Of a stretch of 27,592 bases of DNA, positions 7,922 to 13,686 are shown one piece after another. Under the pieces are notes generated by a model, which did no database searches, was not told the origin of the DNA, and worked only from the letters and a program-made list of their open reading frames with translations. The stretch covers positions 1-27,592 of the forward strand of contig DJFE01000007.1 in the NCBI GenBank assembly GCA_002432025.1, in the 5' to 3' direction. Position 1 is the stretch's first letter; each line of letters starts with the position of its first letter. Made by a program: the position numbers and the translations under genes. The DNA is from Candidatus Avelusimicrobium stercoris (GTDB lineage: Bacteria > Elusimicrobiota > Elusimicrobia > Elusimicrobiales > Elusimicrobiaceae).

Positions 7922-8888
7922 ACATCCTCCGCAGGGCCAACACAATAAGGCCCGAGGCCACCAACAAGGCCGCCTTTGTGGAAAGCGCCACATTTAGGGT
8001 AAAGTAAAATAAAAAGAGCCCGCACACCACGCCCGCCGTGCCGATACTTTCCAGTACGCGGTCGCGCAGGGTAAGCCCGGTGTACATTAAAATAAGGGCC
8101 AAAACCGTCGGCCAATTTAAAAGAGCGGACAACACCACCGCCCCCGCCACAAACGCTATTTGCCTGCGGGTCCAGTTGCCCTTATGGGGAAATACCCCGT
8201 ACAAGGCCACGCACCCCGCCAACACCGCACTCGCCGGGTTTAATCCGTACCAGCACATTTTGACGTCTGCGGTTTCCCCCGCGCAAATCACGCTCCACCA
8301 AATAAGCGCATAGGCCAGCGGATACCAATTAAACTTGCGCTTACCAAACACTCCAAGCGCCACGCCAAACGCGCAAAAGGCGGAAAGCGCCACAGCAAAA
8401 AAAGGCCAGTGCCACTCCCAATCCACCTTGGCATACAAACTGCTGGCCGCCACCGCACACCACAAAAAGCGGTTAAAGGGATTTTTAAAAAGCGGATAAG
8501 AGACCACCGCCACAGCCAGCACACCCATCCAAACGGACACACCCGGAATATCGGTCAGCCGGAAGGCCAGCATAATCTGCCCGGCCAGGCCAATGAGTCC
8601 CCCTAACTGACGGCGCCACGCCCCACGCAAGGGCGGCAAATTTGCGGCCGTTTTCCCCAGTAAAAAGCCCACGGTCATAAACAACACGCCGCGCCCTAAT
8701 ACTGGGATAATTCCGGCCAGTAAACGGTCGGCTATACACACCAAGAACCCCGCCGAAACCAGCGAGCCGATAAACAACATCGCCCGCACCAAAAAGGGAA
8801 CGGCCACGGCTTCGCGGTGTTTTAAAAAGGCTTCAGCCTGCGCGCGTTTTTCGGGCGATACTTCGTTTAAAATTTCACTCGTGTTCAT
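7911..8888 (-). CDS. DUF4401-family multi-spanning membrane protein
   Basis: A 325-residue polytopic inner-membrane protein with roughly ten hydrophobic helices after a short charged cytoplasmic N-terminus (MNTSEILNEVSPEKRAQ...). Position and composition match DUF4401, the usual partner of DUF2157. No catalytic motif is seen. Its start overlaps the DUF2157 stop by 4 bp (ATGA type) and its end overlaps the GDYXXLXY start by 11 bp, so the three are tightly coupled in translation. Function unknown; a membrane complex with its two neighbours is the natural inference. Confidence 0.85.
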   Translation of the reverse strand: MNTSEILNEVSPEKRAQAEAFLKHREAVAVPFLVRAMLFIGSLVSAGFLVCIADRLLAGIIPVLGRGVLFMTVGFLLGKTAANLPPLRGAWRRQLGGLIGLAGQIMLAFRLTDIPGVSVWMGVLAVAVVSYPLFKNPFNRFLWCAVAASSLYAKVDWEWHWPFFAVALSAFCAFGVALGVFGKRKFNWYPLAYALIWWSVICAGETADVKMCWYGLNPASAVLAGCVALYGVFPHKGNWTRRQIAFVAGAVVLSALLNWPTVLALILMYTGLTLRDRVLESIGTAGVVCGLFLFYFTLNVALSTKAALLVASGLIVLALRRMYAK

Positions 8889-9796
8889 TTGATTTCCTCC
8901 CGCGCGCTAAACCAAAAGCGGTAACTCATTAGTCCGCTTGCAATAAAAAGCAAACAATAAACCAGTAATCCCAACATCCTAAATTCCAGCCATTGCACCA
9001 AATACGCGCACACGAGCCCCGTCAAGGCGAGCGCGTTCCAGGCAAAGAGAGCCGCGTCTTTTTTGTGCCGCGCATAGCACAGAAAAAAGCCCGCCAACAC
9101 AAGCGCGGCTAAATAATACCCCGCATTAGGGAAATTTAACACCTTTTCCACCGAAAAACCGCCCCATACGGTAGCATAGACGCTTAAAGGCATCCAAATA
9201 AAGCATTTAAAACCCTCGCCCCAGTTTTTACAGGCGGGCAAAAATTCGACCAAAGCCCACGCCGTAAAATACACGCCCAAGGCCGCCCACCAAAAGCCGT
9301 CCGTTAAAATTCCCCCTTGGAACGAGGCCCAATAAACCGTAGCCACATACAGCGTAAACAAATACATCCATTTATTACGGGTCAGGCAACACAAGGGCAA
9401 AAGCAAAAGCGCCCACAGGCCAAACAGTTCATATAAAAACGCCCCCGTTTGATATATTTGCCCAAAAACCGCCAAAAAAGCCCCTATCATCACCGCCGCG
9501 CCAAAGGCAAAACTTTGCCCCAGCCAACTATCCAACTTTTTGTAATACGCCCCCGCCCCGCACAGCACAAGCCCGATAAGAGGCAAAGAAAGGCGCAACA
9601 AGAGGCCCATTTCCTGCCAGTTGGCCGCTACAAAGCAGACAAACCCCGCCAATATAAAGGCCACGCCCGCCGCCAATAGCCTATGGGAAAGCCAAGCCGT
9701 TTTGTCTGCCGGGCGGAGTTTGTTTAACAATGTTTGATAGGATGCATCGTCCAAAAATTGTTCTTTAAAAAGTTCGTCTAACACTTGTTTACGCAT
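8885..9796 (-). CDS. DUF2157-family multi-spanning membrane protein
   Basis: A 303-residue membrane protein. The N-terminal soluble segment (1-40) has the DUF2157 look, ending in DKTAWLSHRLLAAG. About nine membrane helices follow, including the typical FVAANWQEMG loop (near 54-63) and FGQIYQTGA (near 110-118). Function is unknown. It is the first gene of the DUF2157-DUF4401-GDYXXLXY-mrp operon. A perfect TATAAT lies only 6 nt upstream of the ATG (9803-9808), so the mRNA may begin at or very near the start codon even though GGAG is present in between. Confidence 0.87.
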   Translation of the reverse strand: MRKQVLDELFKEQFLDDASYQTLLNKLRPADKTAWLSHRLLAAGVAFILAGFVCFVAANWQEMGLLLRLSLPLIGLVLCGAGAYYKKLDSWLGQSFAFGAAVMIGAFLAVFGQIYQTGAFLYELFGLWALLLLPLCCLTRNKWMYLFTLYVATVYWASFQGGILTDGFWWAALGVYFTAWALVEFLPACKNWGEGFKCFIWMPLSVYATVWGGFSVEKVLNFPNAGYYLAALVLAGFFLCYARHKKDAALFAWNALALTGLVCAYLVQWLEFRMLGLLVYCLLFIASGLMSYRFWFSAREEIK

Positions 9797-9802
9797 ACTC
9801 CG

Positions 9803-9808
9803 ATTATA
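9803..9808 (-). promoter_or_regulatory. -10 box (TATAAT) 6 nt before the DUF2157 start
   Basis: A perfect TATAAT on the minus strand is separated from the ATG at 9796 by only CGGAGT. At normal initiation distance transcription would begin at the start codon. No clear -35 box is seen. Confidence 0.5.
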
Positions 9809-9843
9809 CCAAATACCGCAGGCAGACCGCCCGCCACAAAAGA

Positions 9844-9849
9844 TATAAT
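9844..9849 (+). promoter_or_regulatory. -10 box (TATAAT) 6 nt before the hydrolase start
   Basis: A perfect TATAAT is followed by AAAGAT and then the ATG at 9856. No Shine-Dalgarno lies in this gap. This is the plus-strand half of a divergent promoter pair with 9803-9808. Confidence 0.5.
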
Positions 9850-9855
9850 AAAGAT

Positions 9856-10680
9856 ATGCTTGGACTACTGATTTTACTCTTTTTAATTGCCGTCTGGTAC
9901 GCGCTGACGCGCGTGGGGGCGCATATTGTTTTCCGCCCGCAAAAAAAACGCTGGCCCTTAAAATTACCCTTTCAAAATATTGCCTTTCCCGCGCCAGACG
10001 GGAAAATGATTACCGGAGTATATCTCCCGGCGAAAAACGACTTTCCAACCTTGCTTTTTTTCCACGGGCGGGGCGGAAATGTATCACACTTTGAAGCGTT
10101 TGCCCAAGCCTATGCGCCGCTTGGATATGGGGTTATGCTGTTTGACTACCGCGGGTTTGGCTTATCAGCAGGTAAACCCTCGCAAAAAACGGTGTTTGAA
10201 GATGCGCTTTGCGCGGTACGCTACGCATTAAAGGGCCTAAAAATTTCGCCCAAGGACATCGTGCTTTTCGGCCACTCGCTGGGCAACGCGCCCGCGCTGT
10301 ATGCGTCCGCCGAACTGGGGAAACTGCCCTTTAAGGCCCTAGTATTGCAAAGCCCGTTTTTAAGTACGCCCGATATGGCGGTATGCCTGCGTACGCACGC
10401 CTATTCGCCCGCTTCTCGCTGGTACCGCTTGGCGGCGCTTTTGGTAACGCCCTTTTTGTATTTCAACCGTTTTGATAACGTAAAATCCGCTAAAAAACTG
10501 CCAAAAAATTTACCCGTTTTGGTGTGTATGAGCCAAGCGGATAAAACAATTCCGTGGCGGCAAAGCGCCAAACTGGCGGACTTTATCGGACGGGAAAAGC
10601 GCTTTTTGTCCCCGGTGGGCGGGCACGACGAATTTGCCTGGGCGCAGACGGCGGTGGCGCAATTTTTGCAAAAGTTATAA
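9856..10680 (+). CDS. Membrane-anchored alpha/beta hydrolase (BEM46/S33-like)
   Basis: A 274-residue serine hydrolase of the alpha/beta fold. An N-terminal membrane segment (2-20) probably anchors it. The oxyanion-hole motif HGRGGN is at 70-75, DYRGFG is near 97-102, and the nucleophile elbow GHSLG carries Ser141. The acid is Asp229 in the QADKTIP segment and the base is His257 in GGHDEF, so the triad is complete. Relatives include BEM46/Fsh-type hydrolases and serine aminopeptidase-like (Hydrolase_4) proteins; the natural substrate cannot be inferred. It is the only plus-strand protein gene in this part and is divergent from the DUF2157 operon. There is no Shine-Dalgarno, and a TATAAT lies six bases before the ATG, so a leaderless transcript is likely. 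Confidence 0.92.
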   Translation: MLGLLILLFLIAVWYALTRVGAHIVFRPQKKRWPLKLPFQNIAFPAPDGKMITGVYLPAKNDFPTLLFFHGRGGNVSHFEAFAQAYAPLGYGVMLFDYRGFGLSAGKPSQKTVFEDALCAVRYALKGLKISPKDIVLFGHSLGNAPALYASAELGKLPFKALVLQSPFLSTPDMAVCLRTHAYSPASRWYRLAALLVTPFLYFNRFDNVKSAKKLPKNLPVLVCMSQADKTIPWRQSAKLADFIGREKRFLSPVGGHDEFAWAQTAVAQFLQKL

Positions 10681-10720
10681 GGAATTTTTAGGGCGGACGC
10701 AGGAGCGCGCAAAAGTTTGC

Positions 10721-10726
10721 TATAAT
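10721..10726 (+). promoter_or_regulatory. -10 box upstream of tRNA-Ser
   Basis: A perfect TATAAT with a preceding TGC (extended -10-like) lies 43 nt before the tRNA-Ser gene. The expected -35 position does not resemble TTGACA. Confidence 0.45.
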
Positions 10727-10769
10727 AGAGGTAGATGCCCGATACCCGCCACTCGGCGACGGCATAATT

Positions 10770-10854
10770 GGAGAGGTGTGTGAGTGGTTGAAACAGCAGG
10801 TCTCGAAAACCTGTAAACCGCAAGGTTTCGAGGGTTCAAATCCCTCCCTCTCCG
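10770..10854 (+). tRNA. tRNA-Ser (anticodon CGA)
   Basis: An 85-nt class II tRNA. The acceptor stem GGAGAGG / CCTCTCC (10770-10776, 10847-10853) has a G discriminator at 10854. The anticodon stem CAGGT / ACCTG encloses a loop with CGA at 10804-10806, the variable arm is long, and the T arm is GAGGG-TTCAAAT-CCCTC. The CCA tail is not encoded. It reads UCG serine codons. Confidence 0.95.
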
Positions 10855-10901
10855 TATAAATTTAAAACCCCCGCGTAAGTGCGGGGTTTTTTAAATTTAT
10901 A
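10854..10901 (+). terminator. Bidirectional terminator after tRNA-Ser
   Basis: A long inverted repeat, GTATAAATTTAAAACCCCC...GGGGTTTTTTAAATTTATAC, has a GC core and a T run (10887-10892). It begins right at the tRNA 3' end. The A/T outer stem makes it symmetrical, so it could also stop transcription from the minus strand. Confidence 0.8.
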
Positions 10902-10914
10902 CGGAAATATAAGG

Positions 10915-11011
10915 TGCGGCATAAACTGCTTTATGCCGCAGGGATTTGAAAGGCGGAGCGATGTTTTTGTTTGTGCGCATATGGTTCCTCGGCGCACAAG
11001 GCAAAAACCGC
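10915..11011. other. Structured tRNA-adjacent element with two hairpins
   Basis: Hairpin one is a perfect 11-bp stem, TGCGGCATAAA / TTTATGCCGCA (10915-10940), with loop CTGC. Hairpin two (10958-11011) pairs GCG, GTTTTTG and TTGTGCGC with GCGCACAA, CAAAAAC and CGC, 18 bp in all with small internal loops. On the minus strand two small overlapping ORFs run through it: 31 codons from 11026 to 10931, and 27 codons from 10980 to 10897 with an AGGA Shine-Dalgarno. I cannot say whether this is a repeat, a small RNA or the remnant of an inserted element. Confidence 0.5.
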
Positions 11012-11039
11012 GAGCCCGGGGCTCATTTTAGACAAAAAA

Positions 11040-11618
11040 TTAGCGCAAATCCCAAGTGCTTTTAACAGCAAAAGCGCCGCCTGCATACCGCTGGGACGTT
11101 TCGGTACCTAACGAATTGCATAACCGACGCCAACGAGCCGGCTGGGAACTCGCCTTTTCGTATCCAATAATACAGGCCCTTTTGGCATCCACGCATACCT
11201 TGTTATAAGAACTGGAATGGTTATGTGTACGGAAATACATAGCATCATACGGCTGCCACGGGGAAATAAAAGAATAGCATTGGTTGGTGCAAATATGAGG
11301 ATAGCCCCACTTCTCCCCAGTCGCCCAGCAATCGCCGCCCCAACTCTCGGGCTTTTTATACGCATAGGTCTTCGGTATTTCCACATCCAACTGGTCAAAG
11401 GTATCCGCGTACTGCCCGTTTGCCAAGTAATATGCTTCTTGGGCCTTTTCCACCGCATCCAACAGCGGCATATTGGACGCAAATTTGGCCTTATCCACCG
11501 CCACCTGATATTGCGGCACCGCCACCGCCACCAATATGCCAATAATGAGTACGACGACTAATAGTTCAATTAAAGTAAAACCTAAACTTGCCGTGCGGCC
11601 ACCCCAATCAGACGTCAT
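11040..11618 (-). CDS. Type IV pilin-like protein (prepilin N-terminal methylation motif)
   Basis: A pseudopilin/pilin of about 192 residues. The prepilin motif LGFTLIELLVVVLIIGILVAVAVPQY shows the cleavage Gly (residue 13), Phe+1 and Glu+5 of mature pilins, followed by the hydrophobic alpha-1 helix. The globular part is rich in Trp, Tyr and Cys and ends in a Cys-containing region, suggesting disulfides. The start is unusual: no ATG lies near the hydrophobic helix except the one at 11618, which is the last ATGAC of a palindromic repeat, giving a 12-residue leader with only one basic residue. The frame stays open through the repeats up to 11795 (TTG). No good Shine-Dalgarno is visible. The repeat may have replaced the original 5' end. 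Whether it builds a pilus or a type II-like pseudopilus cannot be told here. Confidence 0.8.
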   Translation of the reverse strand: MTSDWGGRTASLGFTLIELLVVVLIIGILVAVAVPQYQVAVDKAKFASNMPLLDAVEKAQEAYYLANGQYADTFDQLDVEIPKTYAYKKPESWGGDCWATGEKWGYPHICTNQCYSFISPWQPYDAMYFRTHNHSSSYNKVCVDAKRACIIGYEKASSQPARWRRLCNSLGTETSQRYAGGAFAVKSTWDLR

Positions 11619-11825
11619 TCCGTAAGGTTTGGCGGCCCGCAGGGTTACGGAATCTGTCGTTCTAGTTGCTGTTGTTTTTGTTGTCATTCCCGAGTGCCTG
11701 CCGGCGCGGAGCGTTCGGGAATCTGTCGTTTCCTTTTTTGATAACAACGGATCCCCGACAGAAACACTCGGGGATGACAGAAACTGCAACAACAAGAGCC
11801 TGGATAAAAACCTTCCGGGATGACG
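11614..11825. repeat. Cluster of palindromic repeat modules fused to a pilin 5' end
   Basis: It contains a single arm at 11614-11660 (GTCATTCCGTAA ... GTTACGGAATCTGTCGTT), a complete two-arm element at 11683-11777 (GTCATTCCCGA ... TCGGGAATCTGTCGTT, spacer, ATCCCCGA ... TCGGGGATGAC) and a degenerate arm near 11797-11823. The framework of the full element matches 13351-13435 almost base for base, but the first loop differs. Confidence 0.85.
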
Positions 11826-11840
11826 AAAAGGACTAACAGT

Positions 11841-11869
11841 AAAAAGCCCGCCGGTATTAAGCGACGGGC
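11841..11869 (-). terminator. Rho-independent terminator of the beta-barrel protein operon
   Basis: GCCCGCCG (11846-11853) pairs with CGACGGGC (11862-11869), 8 bp with one wobble, and is followed on the minus strand by TTTTT (11841-11845). It lies 35 nt after the stop of the UGA-interrupted ORF. Confidence 0.75.
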
Positions 11870-11904
11870 GTTACAAAAACTACAAAAATATTTAACTATT
11901 ACAA

Positions 11905-12219
11905 TTAATATGGCTTTCTGCCGGCGGTGTACAAGTCAAGCGCTTGGTAAATGGCAATGCTCTTGGCCTGACTGCTCGTGCAGACGAGCGAGGCCCTCTT
12001 GCCCAACAGATTTGCTGTTGGAGGCGCTGCCACAAAAAGGACGCAGTCTATATAATCGGCTATTTTATCCTGCACGGCGGCGCACAGTTTATTAAATCAC
12101 TTGGAAAATAATACCGTTTGTCCTCTCTTTATATTAATAATGCATCTTATATGATACATTCTGCCAAGGGAGTTATATGCGTTTATTAGAACCAACAAGG
12201 CAATTACATAGCGGGCCAT
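11905..12219 (-). pseudogene. ORF interrupted by one in-frame UGA, downstream of the beta-barrel gene
   Basis: A reading frame starts at ATG 12219 with an AGAGG Shine-Dalgarno, 8 bp after the upstream stop. It reads 40 codons (a hydrophobic, signal-like start, MARYVIALLVLINAY), meets TGA at 12097-12099, and then continues in the same frame for 63 codons to TAA at 11905, followed by a terminator. The second half has ordinary codon use (GCC, TTG, AAG), while the first half uses AGA and ATA. It resembles no protein I know. Two strong hairpins lie inside the second half (11965-11995 and 12003-12021), so a structured RNA is an alternative. A nonsense-mutated gene is the simplest reading. Confidence 0.4.
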
Positions 12220-12227
12220 AAGTGCCT

Positions 12228-13112
12228 CTATAAATCAAAGCGGATATTTACGGAAATTCCGTAGCTATCTATATCTTCCAGCGTTAGTTTAACGCCGGCT
12301 ATGGTGTCTGAACGGTTAAGAAAGGTTTTGCTGTAAAACAAAGTAATGTCGGTAATAATATCTCCGGAGGCGTCCGGAAATTCTATACCAATATAACCGG
12401 ATGGGGTAAAAAACAAATCTGTATCATACAAATCGGAAATATCACGGCCTCTCACTTTATAAGAGGGGTTGACTAATGTGCCAGCCAAGCCGGCCCCGAT
12501 AAATAAACTGGCCTTTTTGGAGTTGGAGTTTAATGTCAGAAAAACATTCAAACCGAAATCTTGCAAGCTAGCGGAGGCCTCCCAACTTGTTCCTTCATCT
12601 TCCATCTCGTCACGATATTGGTAAAAAATCTCTGTGCGGATATTGGGATTAATTCGGGTCCCGAACGCAGCTTTAATAAAAGGGGTCGTGTCGGAAAAAT
12701 CATCTTTAAAAGAATAGCCGCGGTACTCTTCTTTGCCGGAAAAAGAACTATGGGCAAGGGATGCACCAATAGATAAATACGGTTTTTCAGCGGTTTTTGA
12801 TTTTTGCTCCCGCTTAGACTGTATGGGTTGTATTACAGGGGTGGCTGTTTTTTGCGTATCATTGTTGGCGCTTTCCCCGCGCGCCCAGCGGGCAGCCTCA
12901 TCATTTAAGGCGGCGTTTTCCTGCGCCGTTTGCTCCTGCCCTACGACAATGGGGCTTGCATAGCCTCGTTCGTTTACCGGAACATACTCATATAAAATAC
13001 GATAGGTGCCATCCCCAACAGGTACCAGTTTTGGCACTTTTTGATAATAAGTTTGGGAATATATAGGAAGAAAACATCCCACCGCCAACAGGGCAAGAAG
13101 TATTTTTTTCAT
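12228..13112 (-). CDS. Probable outer-membrane beta-barrel protein
   Basis: A 294-residue exported protein. The signal peptide is residues 1-19 (MKKILLALLAVGCFLPIYS). A Gln/Tyr/Pro-rich segment (20-60) follows, then a Ser/Glu/Lys/Thr low-complexity linker (75-110), then a region of alternating hydrophobic and polar residues (113-294) typical of an eight- to ten-stranded outer-membrane barrel, with Gly/aromatic turns (LFIGAGLAGTLV, SGYIGIEF) and a final strand ending ISVNIRFDL. The terminal residue is Leu rather than the usual Phe/Tyr/Trp. It resembles OmpA-like/opacity-type small barrels in general features only; no specific family is assigned. The Shine-Dalgarno AAGGA is about 11 nt before ATG. 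It is the first gene of an operon with the UGA-interrupted ORF. Confidence 0.78.
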   Translation of the reverse strand: MKKILLALLAVGCFLPIYSQTYYQKVPKLVPVGDGTYRILYEYVPVNERGYASPIVVGQEQTAQENAALNDEAARWARGESANNDTQKTATPVIQPIQSKREQKSKTAEKPYLSIGASLAHSSFSGKEEYRGYSFKDDFSDTTPFIKAAFGTRINPNIRTEIFYQYRDEMEDEGTSWEASASLQDFGLNVFLTLNSNSKKASLFIGAGLAGTLVNPSYKVRGRDISDLYDTDLFFTPSGYIGIEFPDASGDIITDITLFYSKTFLNRSDTIAGVKLTLEDIDSYGISVNIRFDL

Positions 13113-13284
13113 AAGTTATTTATCCTTGACAAGGCCTTTATATTTGAGCAAAACGGCCTTTTATACGCGTTTTTATACGGCGGATACATCCGGGTATGAC
13201 CACCGTAATTTATCAAAATTTTAGCAAAAAAAAAAAACGATAACAACCCCTTTATAAACAACTGCTCAACAACAACAAAAAAAC

Positions 13285-13575
13285 CAAAAAGTAGATCCTG
13301 AAAACCCTAGCGGGCCGCCAGTTCAGGATGACCTCCTTTTTTAGAAAGGCGTCATTCCCGAAAGTCATAGTCGGGAATCTGTCGTTTTTCTCTTTTGATA
13401 ACAACGGATCCCCGACTAAAACCCTCGGGGATGACAACCACAGCAACAACAGATCCCGTGATAAAAACTCTACGGGATGATGGCTCCCTACGCGCCGCAC
13501 CTTGCAGGCCGCACCCTGCGGGCCGCAGATTTTCCGCACTCATTTAATTTATTGTGCAACACCCTTTTTTAATAG
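13285..13575. repeat. Cluster of palindromic repeat modules upstream of lexA
   Basis: The gene-free stretch 13113-13619 holds this cluster. It has an arm AGATCCTGAA ... TTCAGGATGAC (13293-13332), a complete element at 13351-13435 (arms TCCCGA/TCGGGA and ATCCCCGA/TCGGGGAT), an arm GATCCCGT ... ACGGGAT (near 13452-13480), and the CCCTGCGGGC-plus-CAGATTTTCCGCACTC module (13508-13572) shared with 115-180. Outside the repeats the stretch shows an A12 tract near 13225-13236 and no other gene signal. Confidence 0.85.
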
Positions 13576-13619
13576 GCCATAAGGCAATTTTTTAAACCCC
13601 ACCTCGCAGGAAATTTCGC

Positions 13620-13663
13620 TTGACTTTTTACACAGAAATTTTATAGAACAAAGTATAGAACAA
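13620..13663 (+). promoter_or_regulatory. lexA promoter with tandem GAAC operator
   Basis: A -35 box TTGACT (13620-13625), 16-bp spacer and -10 box TATAGA (13642-13647) lie in front of lexA. The -10 overlaps the first copy of a direct repeat, TATAGAACAA (13642-13651 and 13654-13663), period 12 bp, giving GAAC-N8-GAAC. Direct-repeat GAAC/GTTC boxes are known for alphaproteobacterial LexA (N7), so an autoregulatory LexA site is inferred. Confidence 0.65.
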
Positions 13664-13686
13664 TAAAATAAGTAAAAGGAACGCTT

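Noticed and set aside
11614..11825. Insertion sequence
   Set aside because: GTCAT/ATGAC ends look like terminal inverted repeats, but elements are only about 90 bp and no transposase frame occurs in the window; at most non-autonomous elements.
11820..12095. A 91-codon plus-strand open frame starting in a repeat
   Set aside because: It begins in a repeat end (ATGAC), lacks a Shine-Dalgarno and has Arg/Cys-rich out-of-frame composition; the minus strand carries the better ORF with a terminator.
11905..12219. Alternative genetic code (UGA = Trp or Gly) as explanation of the in-frame UGA
   Set aside because: Other genes here end with TGA (for example the acyl-CoA ligase and the OppD-type gene at overlapping starts) and contain no internal TGA; Trp is TGG throughout.
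13252..13543. Minus-strand open frames of 63-95 codons across the 13285-13575 repeats
   Set aside because: They translate the palindromic repeats themselves, which stay open in several frames; no ribosome site or conserved protein feature is seen.
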